This document shows, piece by piece, positions 32,624 through 41,303 of a DNA stretch of 64,000 nucleotides. The position numbers and the translations under genes were made by a program. The DNA is taken from contig JBBQYL010000001.1 of NCBI GenBank assembly GCA_038208735.1, positions 1 to 64,000 of the forward strand, in the 5' to 3' direction. Source of the stretch: Scleromatobacter sp038208735. GTDB lineage: Bacteria > Pseudomonadota > Gammaproteobacteria > Burkholderiales > Burkholderiaceae_C. Under the pieces are notes generated by a model. It did not search any database. It saw nothing but the letters and a program-made list of their open reading frames with translations, and was not told the origin of the DNA. The first letter of the stretch is position 1; each line of letters opens with the position of its first letter.

Positions 32624-34255
32624 ATGACGGAGTCCAGATTCATCGCGGTTCCCGGCAGCGAACGCACGCCTGCCTTCGGCGCCACCGCCACGCGCGCCGC
32701 CGATGCCGAGGCGTGGGTGGAGGTCACCCTCAAGCTCGCCCGCAAGGCGCCGTTGCCGGCGGTCGATGCGCGCCCGCAGGCCACGCTGACGTCGACGGAG
32801 CTGGGCTCGCGATTCGGCGCGTCCGATGACGCGGTCAAGCGCGTGTCGGACACCTTTGCGGCGCTGGGCCTCACCGTGCTCGCCGGCGACGCCGCCACGC
32901 GCAGCGTGAAGCTGGGCGGCCCGGTCAACATCATCGAGCAGGCATTCCAGGTCAAGCTGATGCAGTTCGACGGCATCCGCGGGCCGTACCGTGGCCGCGT
33001 GGGGGCGTTGCACGTGCCGGTGGCGCTCGAGAACGACATCGTCGGGGTGTTCGGCCTCGACAACCGGCGCGTGGTGCGCCGCCGCCCCGACAGCGGCCGC
33101 AAGCGCCACGTGGTCGACCACACCACCGCCGCCGCGGCGCCCAGGAAGCGCCCGTGGTTCTTCCCGTCGGAGCTCGCCATCGCCTACGACTTCCCCGACG
33201 GCGACGGCAGCGGCCAGACCATCGGCCTGCTCGAGTTCGGCGGCGGCTATTTCGAGAACGACCTCAAGGCCTTCGGCAAGGCCGCCGGCCTCGCGAGCCT
33301 GCCCACCGTGGTGCCCATCAGCGTGGACAAGATGCCCACCGACACCAACGACGAGGCTACCGGCGAGGTGATGCTCGACGTCGAAGTGCTGGCCGGCCTG
33401 TGCCCGCAGGCCACCATTCCCGTGTGGTTCAGCCAGTTCACCGAGAAGGGCTGGGTCGACGCGCTCGACGCCGCCATGCACGACGCCACGTACAAGCCGC
33501 AGGTGCTGTCGATCAGCTGGGGCTACGCCGAGGACGTCTCGGTGTGGACCGCCTCGGCCGTCACGCAGGTGAACGAGGCGCTGCAGGAGGCCGCGCTGAT
33601 GGGTATCACCATCTGCGTGGCCGCCGGCGACGACGGCTCGTCGGACGGCATCAACGACGGCAACGCCCACGTCGACTTCCCGTGCTCCAGTCCGTTCGTG
33701 CTGGCCGTGGGCGGCACGCTGCTGCGCACCGGCGCCAAGCGCAGCGAGCGCGCGTGGAAGGACGGCGACGGCCTGCGCGCCGACAACGGTGGCTCCACCG
33801 GCGGCGGCGTCAGCGCGCGCATCGCGCGGCCGGCCTGGCAGTCGGGGCTGGACATCGCGCCGGTCAACCCGGGCCAGCTGGCCGGGCGCATCGTGCCGGA
33901 CGTCTCGGCCAACGCCAGCGCCAACACGGGCTACTTCGTTGTGGCCGGCGGGCAGCAGGAGATCAGCGGCGGCACCAGCGCCGCCGCGCCGTTGTGGGCC
34001 GGCCTGCTCGCGCGCATGAACCAGCAGCTGGCGGCCAGCGGCAAGCGCGTGGGCTATCTCACGCCGCTGCTCTACGGCGCCACCCCCGGCGGCACCGGGC
34101 CGCTGGGCAAGCAGGGCTGCAACGACATCCACACCGGCGACAACGTGACCGCGCATGTAGGCGGCTTCAAGTCGGCCGCGGGCTTCGACGCCGTCACCGG
34201 CTGGGGATCGCCCAAGGGCAAGGACCTGCTGGCGGCGCTTGCCAAGGTGGTGTGA
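32624..34255 (+). CDS. S53-family serine peptidase (sedolisin) with pro-kumamolisin domain
   Basis: The 543-residue protein has an N-terminal activation domain (WVEVTLKLARKAPLPAVDAR through FGLDNRRVVRRRP, residues 30-148) and a catalytic domain from about 185. The Glu/Asp pair is in EATGEVMLDVEVLAG, and the nucleophile serine is in the hallmark SGGTSAAAPLWAGL near residues 447-460. A C-terminal calcium site is suggested by GFDAVTGWGSPKG. No signal peptide is visible, as in kumamolisin-type enzymes, so export route or an intracellular role is open. GGAG lies 8 bases before the ATG. Confidence 0.9.
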   Translation: MTESRFIAVPGSERTPAFGATATRAADAEAWVEVTLKLARKAPLPAVDARPQATLTSTELGSRFGASDDAVKRVSDTFAALGLTVLAGDAATRSVKLGGPVNIIEQAFQVKLMQFDGIRGPYRGRVGALHVPVALENDIVGVFGLDNRRVVRRRPDSGRKRHVVDHTTAAAAPRKRPWFFPSELAIAYDFPDGDGSGQTIGLLEFGGGYFENDLKAFGKAAGLASLPTVVPISVDKMPTDTNDEATGEVMLDVEVLAGLCPQATIPVWFSQFTEKGWVDALDAAMHDATYKPQVLSISWGYAEDVSVWTASAVTQVNEALQEAALMGITICVAAGDDGSSDGINDGNAHVDFPCSSPFVLAVGGTLLRTGAKRSERAWKDGDGLRADNGGSTGGGVSARIARPAWQSGLDIAPVNPGQLAGRIVPDVSANASANTGYFVVAGGQQEISGGTSAAAPLWAGLLARMNQQLAASGKRVGYLTPLLYGATPGGTGPLGKQGCNDIHTGDNVTAHVGGFKSAAGFDAVTGWGSPKGKDLLAALAKVV

Positions 34256-34323
34256 CCCCTTTTCGTGGACATCCGCTCCGACAGGCGATTGCGGGGCGCC
34301 CCGCGGAGTCGGATACTGCCGGC

Positions 34324-34656
34324 ATGGCCATCCCCCACGCCCGCTCCGGACAGATCGTCGACATCCACGCCACCGACGGCACGCTGCCGTCGGCGAAGTC
34401 GTTCGCGCTCTTCAAGAGCGGCCAGCTGGAGGTGATGCGCGTGGTGCTGCCGGCCGGCAAGGCGTTCCCGCCGCACCGCGTGGCGGGCGAGATCACCGTG
34501 CAATGCCTGGCGGGCCGCATCGACTTCAGCGTCGACGGCGTGTCGCAGGAATTGTGCGCGGGCCAGTTGCTGCACCTCGAAGGCGGCGTGCTGCACGGCC
34601 TCGTGGGCCTGGAGGACGCGTCGGCGCTGGTCACCATCGTGCTCTGCAAGGCCTGA
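34324..34656 (+). CDS. Small cupin-fold protein
   Basis: The 110-residue single-domain protein has the two cupin motifs in reduced form: KAFPPHRVAGEITVQCLAGR (motif 1, with His and Glu) and LLHLEGGVLHGLVGLEDASA (motif 2, with His). These residues can bind one metal ion. Family members include dioxygenases and non-enzymatic sugar-binding proteins, and the sequence does not tell which. It stands alone between the sedolisin and aquaporin genes. Confidence 0.78.
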   Translation: MAIPHARSGQIVDIHATDGTLPSAKSFALFKSGQLEVMRVVLPAGKAFPPHRVAGEITVQCLAGRIDFSVDGVSQELCAGQLLHLEGGVLHGLVGLEDASALVTIVLCKA

Positions 34657-34766
34657 TCCGGCAGAGGGCGCGTCCTTCTTCTCTTTGTCGTGCCGGTCGC
34701 GTATAACGGCCGGGTCGAGCGGACGAGCGAGCCGCCGGCCATGGCACGACACAAGAGGAGCGAGAA

Positions 34767-35456
34767 ATGAAACAATATGGCGCCGAGTTCCTCGGCACGT
34801 TCTGGCTGGTGCTGGGCGGCTGCGGCAGCGCGGTGATCGCGGCGGCGTTCCCGGGGGTGGGCATCGGCCTGCTGGGCGTCTCGCTGGCCTTCGGCCTGTC
34901 GGTGCTCACCATGGCCTACGCCATCGGGCCCATCTCGGGCTGCCACCTCAACCCCGCGGTCTCGGTGGGCCTGTGGGCGGCCGGCCGCTTCCCGGGCGAC
35001 AAGCTGCTGCCCTACATCGTGGCGCAGGTGTTCGGCGCGATCATCGCCGGCGGCGTGCTGTACATCATCGCCAGCGGCGCGCCGGGCTTCGATGTCGCCA
35101 AGGGCTTCGCGTCGAACGGGTTCGGCGCGCGCTCGCCGGGCGGCTACTCGATGCTGGCCGGCCTGGTGTGCGAGGTCGTGATGACGATGTTCTTTCTGAT
35201 CGTCATCCTCGGCGCCACCGATTCACGCGCGCCCGGCCAGTTCGCGCCGATCCCCATCGGGCTGGCGCTCACGCTCATCCACCTGGTGAGCATCCCGGTC
35301 ACCAACACCTCGGTGAACCCGGCCCGCAGCACCGGCGTGGCGATCTACGCGGGCGCGCCCGCGCTGGAGCAGCTGTGGCTGTTCTGGCTGGCCCCCATCG
35401 TCGGCGCGTTCATCGGCGCGCATGTGTTCCGGTTGATTCGCGGCAAGGACGAGTGA
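34767..35456 (+). CDS. aqpZ: Aquaporin Z
   Basis: The 229-residue water channel has six helices and two NPA boxes, HLNPAVSVG near residues 61-69 and VNPARSTG near 178-185. The selectivity-filter residues are consistent with AqpZ: Phe in AFGLSVLTMAYAIG and His and Arg near IHLVSIPVTNTSVNPARS. AAGAGGAG lies just upstream of the ATG. It mediates rapid water flow and is probably transcribed with the CYTH gene 18 bases downstream. Confidence 0.94.
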   Translation: MKQYGAEFLGTFWLVLGGCGSAVIAAAFPGVGIGLLGVSLAFGLSVLTMAYAIGPISGCHLNPAVSVGLWAAGRFPGDKLLPYIVAQVFGAIIAGGVLYIIASGAPGFDVAKGFASNGFGARSPGGYSMLAGLVCEVVMTMFFLIVILGATDSRAPGQFAPIPIGLALTLIHLVSIPVTNTSVNPARSTGVAIYAGAPALEQLWLFWLAPIVGAFIGAHVFRLIRGKDE

Positions 35457-35474
35457 GGCGCACGGAGCGCGGCA

Positions 35475-35996
35475 ATGGCCCGCAACATCGAGATCAAGGC
35501 GCGCGTGGCCGACATGGCCGCGCTCGTGGCGCGCGCGGCGGCGATCGCCGACAGCGGTCCGGTGGAGATCCCGCAGGACGACACCTTCTTCCGTTGCGAC
35601 GACGGCCGGCTCAAGCTGCGCGTGTTCGAGGACGGGCGCGGCGAGCTGATCTTCTATCGCCGGCCCGATGCTGACGGCCCCAAGGTCTCGTTCTACGTCC
35701 TGTCTCCCACGGCGTCGCCCGACACCCTGCGCGAGGCGCTGACGTTGTCCAACGGCCAGGAGGGCCGCGTCGTCAAGCACCGCACGCTGTTCCTGGTGGG
35801 GCGCACGCGCGTGCACCTCGACCGCGTGCAAGGGTTGGGCGACTACATGGAGCTCGAGGTGGTGCTGGCCGACGACGAGACGCCGGAGGCCGGCGTGCGC
35901 GAGGCCCACGCGCTGATGGCGCGGCTGCGGGTGCCCGCCGAGGCGCTGGTGATCGGCGCGTACCACGACCTGCTGCGCGCTCGATCCGTCGGCTAG
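35475..35996 (+). CDS. CYTH-domain protein (class IV adenylate cyclase-like)
   Basis: The 173-residue protein has the CYTH signature at its N-terminus (NIEIKAR, the E-x-E-x-K motif) and the acidic beta-strand pairs LDRVQGLGDYMELEVVLADD that bind metal and triphosphate. CYTH enzymes act on triphosphate substrates: class IV adenylate cyclases make cAMP, while relatives hydrolyse triphosphates. Which activity applies cannot be told. It overlaps the end of the convergent DUF1294 gene by 4 bases. Confidence 0.85.
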   Translation: MARNIEIKARVADMAALVARAAAIADSGPVEIPQDDTFFRCDDGRLKLRVFEDGRGELIFYRRPDADGPKVSFYVLSPTASPDTLREALTLSNGQEGRVVKHRTLFLVGRTRVHLDRVQGLGDYMELEVVLADDETPEAGVREAHALMARLRVPAEALVIGAYHDLLRARSVG

Positions 35997-36364
35997 CGTG
36001 TCGCGGCCCAGGCGAAGACCGCCACGTTCGCCGCCACCGACAGCCAGAAACGGATGCGGAACGCCCGCTTGACCGTCTTGTGGCGCAACGCCTGCTGCGC
36101 CACGATTGCGCCCGGCCAGCCGCCTACCAGTCCCAGCGACAGCAGCGTCGACTCGGAAATGCGATCGCGTCCGGCGCGCGCGGCGCCCTTGTCGGCGGCG
36201 TAGAGCGCGAAGCACAGCAGGCTGGCGCCGGCGTAGAGCAGGTGCGTCCACAGGGGCAGGCCGCGAATGAACGCCACGCTCGCGTAAGCCGTCGCGAAAG
36301 CGGCCAGCATCACGGCGCTGGGGGCGTCGAAGCGATGCAGGGGGACGGCGGGTCGGCGCGGCAT
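35993..36364 (-). CDS. DUF1294 membrane protein
   Basis: The 123-residue protein has four hydrophobic segments and the DUF1294 pattern LLCFALYAADKGAARAGRDR, ISESTLLSLGLVGGWPGAIV and the C-terminal FRIRFWLSVAANVAVFAWAA. The family is of unknown function; some members are fused to cold-shock domains, but none is attached here. A start at 36364 (MPRRPAV) is preferred; an upstream ATG at 36385 would add seven residues and overlap the neighbouring gene region. Confidence 0.8.
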   Translation of the reverse strand: MPRRPAVPLHRFDAPSAVMLAAFATAYASVAFIRGLPLWTHLLYAGASLLCFALYAADKGAARAGRDRISESTLLSLGLVGGWPGAIVAQQALRHKTVKRAFRIRFWLSVAANVAVFAWAATR

Positions 36365-36405
36365 GCCGCCAATGTACGATGACACGCCAACCGCAGAGTC
36401 TCGCC

Positions 36406-36825
36406 ATGCAGGTCCGCCCTTTCCTCGATTCCGACGAACCCGCCGTCATCGCCTTGTGGGAGGCCGCCGGCCTCACGCGGTCGTGGAACGATCCGCGCAA
36501 GGACATCGAGCGCAAGCGATCGGTGCAGCGCGAGTGGTTCCTGGTGGGCACGCACGACGGCGTCGTGATGGCGTCGATCATGATCGGCTACGAGGGCCGC
36601 CGCGGCTGGATCAACTACCTGTCCGTCGATCCGGCGCATCGCAACCAGGGTCACGCGCGTGCGCTGATGCGCGAGGCCGAGCGGCTGCTGGCCGCGGCCG
36701 GTTGCCCGAAGATCAACCTGCAGATCCGCACCAGCAACGCGTCGGTGATCGCGTTCTACAAGGCCATCGGGTATGCACGGGACGACGTGGCGTCGTTCGG
36801 CCGGCGCCTGATCGCGGACGAGTAG
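36406..36825 (+). CDS. ypeA: GNAT acetyltransferase YpeA
   Basis: The 139-residue protein matches the YpeA group: WNDPRKDIERK near the N-terminus, the acetyl-CoA-binding motif VDPAHRNQGHARALM and the C-terminal GCPKINLQIRTSNASVIAFY. The acetyl acceptor is unknown for the family. The ATG at 36406 matches the family start; an upstream ATG at 36379 overlaps the DUF1294 promoter. It is convergent with dbpA with 3 bases between stops. Confidence 0.87.
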   Translation: MQVRPFLDSDEPAVIALWEAAGLTRSWNDPRKDIERKRSVQREWFLVGTHDGVVMASIMIGYEGRRGWINYLSVDPAHRNQGHARALMREAERLLAAAGCPKINLQIRTSNASVIAFYKAIGYARDDVASFGRRLIADE

Positions 36826-36828
36826 CGG

Positions 36829-38235
36829 CTACTCCGTGATCCCTTCGATCCGCCGCGCCCGCACCCGCTTGCCCTTGACGAGCCCCGCGTTGAGCTTGCC
36901 CAGTGCCTTGTCCGCGATCGCGCGATCCACGGCCACGTAGGTGGACATGTCGGTCACGTTGATCTTGCCGATCTGCGTGCCCGGGAAGCCCATGTCCTTG
37001 GTGAGCGCGCCCAGTACGTCACCCGGCCGGATCTTTTCCTTGCGCCCGCCCAGGATCTGCAGCGTGACCATGGGGGCGACCAGCGGCTTGTCGGAGCCCA
37101 CGTCCAGCTCCGACAGCTTGTGCCACTCGGTCTCCGCCTTCTGCAGCACCTCGATGTTGCCCACGCGGCCCATCTCGTCCATGCTGGCCAGGTTCAGCGC
37201 CAGGCCTTCCTCGCCGGCGCGGCCGGTGCGGCCCACGCGGTGCACGTGCTGCTCGGTCTCGTAGGTGACGTCCACGTTGATCACGCATTCCAGCTTGGCG
37301 ATGTCGAGGCCGCGTGCGGCCACGTCGGTGGCCACCAGCACCGAGCAGCTGCGGTTGGCGAACTGGATCAGCACCTGGTCGCGGTCGCGCTGCTCCAGGT
37401 CGCCGTGCAGCGCAATGGCCTGGATGCCCTCGGCGGTGAGCACGTCCACCAGGTCGCGGCACTGCTGCCTGGTGTTGCAGAACGCGATGGTCGACGCCGG
37501 CTGGTAGTGGCGCAGCAGGCGGCCGACGGCATGCAGTCGCTCGCTGGGCTTCACCTCGTACCAGAGCTGGCGGATCTGCGCCGCGTCGTGGCGCGACTCC
37601 ACCTTCACCGTCTGCGGGTTGCGCATGAATTGCTGGCTCAGCTTGGCGATGCCATCCGGGTAGGTGGCCGAGAACAGCAGCGTCTGGCGCGTCTTGGGGC
37701 AGGCGCTGGCCACGGCCTTGATGTCGTCGACGAAGCCCATGTCCAGCATGCGGTCGGCCTCGTCGAGCACCAGCGTCTTCAGGCCCGACAGGTCGAGCGC
37801 CTCGCGCTCGAGCAGGTCCATCACGCGGCCGGGCGTGCCCACGATCACGTGCGCGCCGTGCTCCAGGCTGGCCAGCTGGTTGCGCACCGGCACGCCGCCC
37901 ACCACCGTCAGCACCTTGATGTTCTCCTCGCCGCGCGCGAGACGGCGGGTCTCCACCGCCACCTGCTCGGCCAGCTCACGAGTGGGGCACAGCACCAGGC
38001 ACTGCACGCCGAAGAAGCGTGGGTTGAGCTTGTCGAGCATCGCCAGCGCGAACGCCGCGGTCTTGCCGCTGCCCGTCTTGGCCTGGGCCAGCAGGTCGTG
38101 GCCCGCGAGCGCCACCGGCAGCGCGGCGGCCTGGATCGGCGTCATCTCCACGTAGCCCAGCTGGGTCAGGTTGGCGATGACGGCGGGCGGCAGCGAGAGC
38201 GTGCTGAAGGACGTGGCGGGGGCGGGCGAATTCAT
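36829..38235 (-). CDS. dbpA: ATP-dependent RNA helicase DbpA
   Basis: The 468-residue DEAD-box helicase has the Q motif and Walker A AQAKTGSGKT near residues 50-59, DEAD in VLDEADRMLDMGF, SAT in LLFSATYPDG, and HRVGRTGRAG near residues 331-340. The C-terminal domain (VTLQILGGRKEKIRPGDVLG, ALTKDMG and the final VKGKRVRARRIEG) is the DbpA RRM that recognises hairpin 92 of 23S rRNA, so the protein functions in 50S subunit assembly. Length is the family norm. Confidence 0.95.
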   Translation of the reverse strand: MNSPAPATSFSTLSLPPAVIANLTQLGYVEMTPIQAAALPVALAGHDLLAQAKTGSGKTAAFALAMLDKLNPRFFGVQCLVLCPTRELAEQVAVETRRLARGEENIKVLTVVGGVPVRNQLASLEHGAHVIVGTPGRVMDLLEREALDLSGLKTLVLDEADRMLDMGFVDDIKAVASACPKTRQTLLFSATYPDGIAKLSQQFMRNPQTVKVESRHDAAQIRQLWYEVKPSERLHAVGRLLRHYQPASTIAFCNTRQQCRDLVDVLTAEGIQAIALHGDLEQRDRDQVLIQFANRSCSVLVATDVAARGLDIAKLECVINVDVTYETEQHVHRVGRTGRAGEEGLALNLASMDEMGRVGNIEVLQKAETEWHKLSELDVGSDKPLVAPMVTLQILGGRKEKIRPGDVLGALTKDMGFPGTQIGKINVTDMSTYVAVDRAIADKALGKLNAGLVKGKRVRARRIEGITE

Positions 38236-38292
38236 GCCCCATTGTCGCCGCCGGGGGCCTCCACCGGTGGAATGATGCCCGGTGGAACCCGT

Positions 38293-38343
38293 TCACTTCG
38301 TGCGGTCGTGGTGCACGGCCTCGATGTTGTGGCCGTCCGGGCG
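38293..38343 (-). pseudogene. Tiny remnant of a VOC/glyoxalase-family gene
   Basis: Read on the minus strand the segment encodes RPDGHNIEAVHHDRTK followed by TGA. The pattern DPDGHNIEAVCH is the characteristic C-terminal metal-binding end of many VOC-family (glyoxalase/bleomycin-resistance) proteins. No other part of such a protein precedes it in this frame, so it is a remnant in the dbpA to DUF938 gap. Confidence 0.4.
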
Positions 38344-38443
38344 CGGCGTGGTCGGACATCGGCTCTCCTGGGGGAAAGGGTATCGGGAGATCCCGCACCG
38401 GGTACGATGGATCGCTGATGCCCACGAAGACGCTCTCTCGTCC

Positions 38444-39109
38444 ATGACGCCCGCCGACCGCCTGTCCAGCCTCGCCGCCGAGCGCAACCGCCAGCCCATG
38501 CTGGAGGTGCTGCGCCACGTGCTGCCGCCCGCGGGCCGGGCGCTGGAAATCGCCAGCGGCAGCGGCCAGCACGTGTCGTGGTTCGCGCGCCACCTGCCGG
38601 CCTGGACCTGGCAGCCCACCGATTTCGCCGCTGCATCGCTGCCCTCCATCGCCGCATGGAGCGCGCTGGGCGCCGACGACCTGGCGGAGTCGCCCACGTC
38701 GGGCGCGGGCACCGGGCCGCTGCCCAACGTGCTGCCTGCGGTGCAGCTCGACGTCTGCGCCGCGCACTGGCCCGTGAGCGGCGTCTTCGATGCGATCACC
38801 TGCGCCAACATGCTGCACGCCTCGCCGCCCGGCACGCTGCCCGGCCTGATGCAGGGGGCGGGCCGGCACCTGGCGCCCTCCGGCGTGATGGTCACCTACG
38901 GCCCCTACATCCTCGACGACGAGCCGCTGACCCCCAGCAACATCGAATTCGACGCCTGGCTCAAGTCGCGCGACCCGAGCTGGGGCATTCGCCGCCTGGC
39001 CGACGTCCTGGCGCACGCCCGGGACGCGGGCCTGCGCCTGCGCGAGCGCGTCGCGATGCCCGCCAACAACTTCATGCTGGTCTTCGACCGCGAAGGAACC
39101 GCCCGATGA
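38444..39109 (+). CDS. DUF938 SAM-dependent methyltransferase-like protein
   Basis: The 221-residue protein has a Rossmann-like SAM-binding motif (ALEIASGSGQHVSWFARHLP near residues 29-48) and the DUF938 patterns ITCANMLHASPPGTLPGLM and YGPYILDDEPLTPSNIEFDA. The methyl acceptor is unknown. The ATG at 38444 fits the family N-terminus; the in-frame upstream reading contains an unrelated leader. The stop overlaps the following DUF1415 start as ATGA. Confidence 0.86.
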   Translation: MTPADRLSSLAAERNRQPMLEVLRHVLPPAGRALEIASGSGQHVSWFARHLPAWTWQPTDFAAASLPSIAAWSALGADDLAESPTSGAGTGPLPNVLPAVQLDVCAAHWPVSGVFDAITCANMLHASPPGTLPGLMQGAGRHLAPSGVMVTYGPYILDDEPLTPSNIEFDAWLKSRDPSWGIRRLADVLAHARDAGLRLRERVAMPANNFMLVFDREGTAR

Positions 39110-39702
39110 CCGAATCCACCCTTGAGGCATCGCCCGGCGCGCTGGCCATCGCCGAGACGCGCGCCTGGGTACGCCGTGCCGTGATCGGCCTGAACCTGTG
39201 CCCATTCGCGCGCGCCGTCGACGTCAAGGACCAGATCCGCTATGTCTACAGCGACGCCACCGACGCCGAGACGCTGCTGGCCACGCTGGTGGTGGAGCTG
39301 CAGCGCCTGGCCGACACCGACGCCGAGCTCGTGGACACCACGATGGTGATACACCCCCGGGTATTCACCGACTTCGAGGACTTCAACGATTTCCTGGAGC
39401 TGGCCGACGCGGCCGTCGACGACCTCGAGCTCGACGGCGTCATCCAGGTGGCCAGCTTCCACCCGCGGTTCCAGTTCGCCGACACCGCGCCCGACGACGT
39501 CACCAACGCCACCAATCGTGCGCCGTACCCCACGCTGCACCTGCTGCGCGAGGACAGCGTCGACCGCGCCGTGGCCGCGTTCCCCGAGGCCGAGGCCATC
39601 TTCGAACGCAACATGGCCACGCTCGAGAAGCTGGGCCCCACGGGGTGGGCCGCGGTGAAGAAAACCTGGGAAGACGACGCCGCCGCCGAGCTGCGCGCCT
39701 GA
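39106..39702 (+). CDS. DUF1415 family protein
   Basis: The 198-residue protein shows the DUF1415 hallmark LNLCPFARAV near residues 29-38, a middle segment HPRVFTDFEDFNDFLELADA and the strand QVASFHPRFQFADTAPDDV ending NRAPYPTLHLLRE. No function has been assigned to this family; the Cys-Pro-Phe and His residues suggest a metal or redox site but this is speculation. It is coupled to the preceding gene by an ATGA overlap. Confidence 0.88.
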   Translation: MTESTLEASPGALAIAETRAWVRRAVIGLNLCPFARAVDVKDQIRYVYSDATDAETLLATLVVELQRLADTDAELVDTTMVIHPRVFTDFEDFNDFLELADAAVDDLELDGVIQVASFHPRFQFADTAPDDVTNATNRAPYPTLHLLREDSVDRAVAAFPEAEAIFERNMATLEKLGPTGWAAVKKTWEDDAAAELRA

Positions 39703-39756
39703 GCGTCCAGATCCCCCGACTTTGCAACTTCCGCAGCGACAGCGCACACTGAGATC

Positions 39757-40998
39757 ATGGTTCCGCCAGCTTCATCCTCGGCCATCGGATCGTTGCTGAT
39801 CGTCGACGACAACATCGTGCAGCGCCTCCAGGTGGTGGCGCTGTGCCGAGAGCTGGGCGTCGAGATGATCTACGAGGCCGCCAGCGGCGCCGAAGCGCTG
39901 GAGCTGCTGTCGCTGCTGGTGCTGCCGCCCGACGTGATGGTGGTCGACCTCGAGATGCCGGTGATGGACGGGGTCGAGCTGATCGAACTGCTGCCCGAAC
40001 GCGGCCTGTCGATCCCGCTGATCGTGGTGTCCAGCCGCGAGGTGGTGCTGATCAACACGGTGGAGACGCTGGCGCGCAACCTCGGCATCCCCGTGGTGGC
40101 CGGCATCCGCAAGCCCTTGCGCCGCGAGTCGCTGGCGGCCGCCTTCGACAACTGGGATCGCGAGCAGGCCGACCCCGGCGTGGTGGACAGCGGCATCCCG
40201 ATGCTGGCCATCCCGCCGCAGGACCTGGCCGCGGCCATCGCCGGCGGGGCCATCCGCGTGCACTACCAGCCCAAGGTGGACATGACCAAGGGCGTGGTGT
40301 GCGGCGTGGAGGCGCTGGCGCGCTGGACGCACCCGACGCTCGGCGAGATCCGCCCCGACCGCTTCATCGACCTGGCCGAACGCGAGGGCCTGATCCACGC
40401 GCTCACGCTGTCGGTGCTGGGCCAGGCCTTCGGCGAGGCCGGCCGCTGGAACGCGGCCGGGCTGCGGCTGTCGCTGGCGGTCAATCTGTCGCCGCGGCTG
40501 CTGGAGGATCCGGGGCTGGTGCGCGAGCTCTCGGCGCTGCTCGACGCGCACGGGCTCGAGGCCCGCCAGGTAGTGCTGGAGATCACCGAAAGCTCGGTGG
40601 TCGACTGCATGGGGGTGTCGCTGGGCGTGCTGGCGCGCCTTCGCCTGAAGGGTTTCGGCCTGTCCATCGACGACTACGGCACCGGGTTCTCGTCGATGCA
40701 GCAACTGGCGCGCATCCCGTTCAGCGAGCTCAAGATCGACCGCGCCTTCGTGCACGGCGCCAACCAGCGCACCAACCTGCGCGTGATCCTGCAGTCGGCG
40801 CTCGACATGTCGCGCCAGCTGGGTCTGGTGACCGTGGCCGAGGGCATCGAGACGCTGGCCGACTGGCAACTGGTGCGCGACTCCGGCTGCGGCGTCGGCC
40901 AGGGCTTCCTGGTGGCGCCCGCGATGCCGGGCGACCTGGTGCCGGGGTGGATCAACCGGCACGAGCCGCGGTTGCTGCAACTGGGGTGCGCCGCTTAG
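39757..40998 (+). CDS. Response regulator with EAL domain (c-di-GMP phosphodiesterase)
   Basis: The 413-residue protein has a receiver domain (residues 12-125; acidic DD in LLIVDDN and phospho-acceptor Asp in VVDLEMPVMDG) and an EAL domain from about 150. Catalytic features are intact: EALARW, NLSPRLLED, EITESSVVD, DDYGTGFSSMQQL, LKIDRAFV and VAEGIET. It should hydrolyse c-di-GMP to pGpG under control of phosphorylation. No cognate histidine kinase is adjacent, so it is an orphan regulator. The layout resembles the RocR/VieA group. Confidence 0.92.
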   Translation: MVPPASSSAIGSLLIVDDNIVQRLQVVALCRELGVEMIYEAASGAEALELLSLLVLPPDVMVVDLEMPVMDGVELIELLPERGLSIPLIVVSSREVVLINTVETLARNLGIPVVAGIRKPLRRESLAAAFDNWDREQADPGVVDSGIPMLAIPPQDLAAAIAGGAIRVHYQPKVDMTKGVVCGVEALARWTHPTLGEIRPDRFIDLAEREGLIHALTLSVLGQAFGEAGRWNAAGLRLSLAVNLSPRLLEDPGLVRELSALLDAHGLEARQVVLEITESSVVDCMGVSLGVLARLRLKGFGLSIDDYGTGFSSMQQLARIPFSELKIDRAFVHGANQRTNLRVILQSALDMSRQLGLVTVAEGIETLADWQLVRDSGCGVGQGFLVAPAMPGDLVPGWINRHEPRLLQLGCAA

Positions 40999-40999
40999 C

Positions 41000-41302
41000 T
41001 CAGCCGATCCCGTGCGCCCCCAGCAGCGCCCGTGCGCGCCGCAGCTCGGCCTGCAGGTCGAGGATCAGCGCCGCGGTGTCCAGGTTCGCGCCGAAGTCGC
41101 GCTCCAGGCGGCGGGCCGCGAGCGCGCGTTGCAGGTCGGCGCTGCGAAACTGCCAGCGCTCGGGAGGCTCGGCGGGCGCGTCGACGTGCAGGATCTCCAC
41201 CTCGACGAGGCGGACGACCCAGCGGTCTTCGGCGCCGACGGCGCGGGCGAGCTCGCGCACGCTGAGCGGCGTGGCATCGATGACGGTGGTGACGGCGCGC
41301 AT
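41000..41302 (-). CDS. cbpM: Chaperone modulator CbpM
   Basis: The 100-residue MerR-like protein (LSVRELARAVGAEDRWVVRL near residues 13-32; a C-terminal helix LDTAALILDLQAELRRARAL) matches CbpM, which binds the J-domain of CbpA and inhibits its co-chaperone activity. It starts 1 base after the cbpA stop, so the pair is co-transcribed. It is convergent with the REC-EAL gene, 1 base apart. Confidence 0.9.
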   Translation of the reverse strand: MRAVTTVIDATPLSVRELARAVGAEDRWVVRLVEVEILHVDAPAEPPERWQFRSADLQRALAARRLERDFGANLDTAALILDLQAELRRARALLGAHGIG

Positions 41303-41303
41303 C

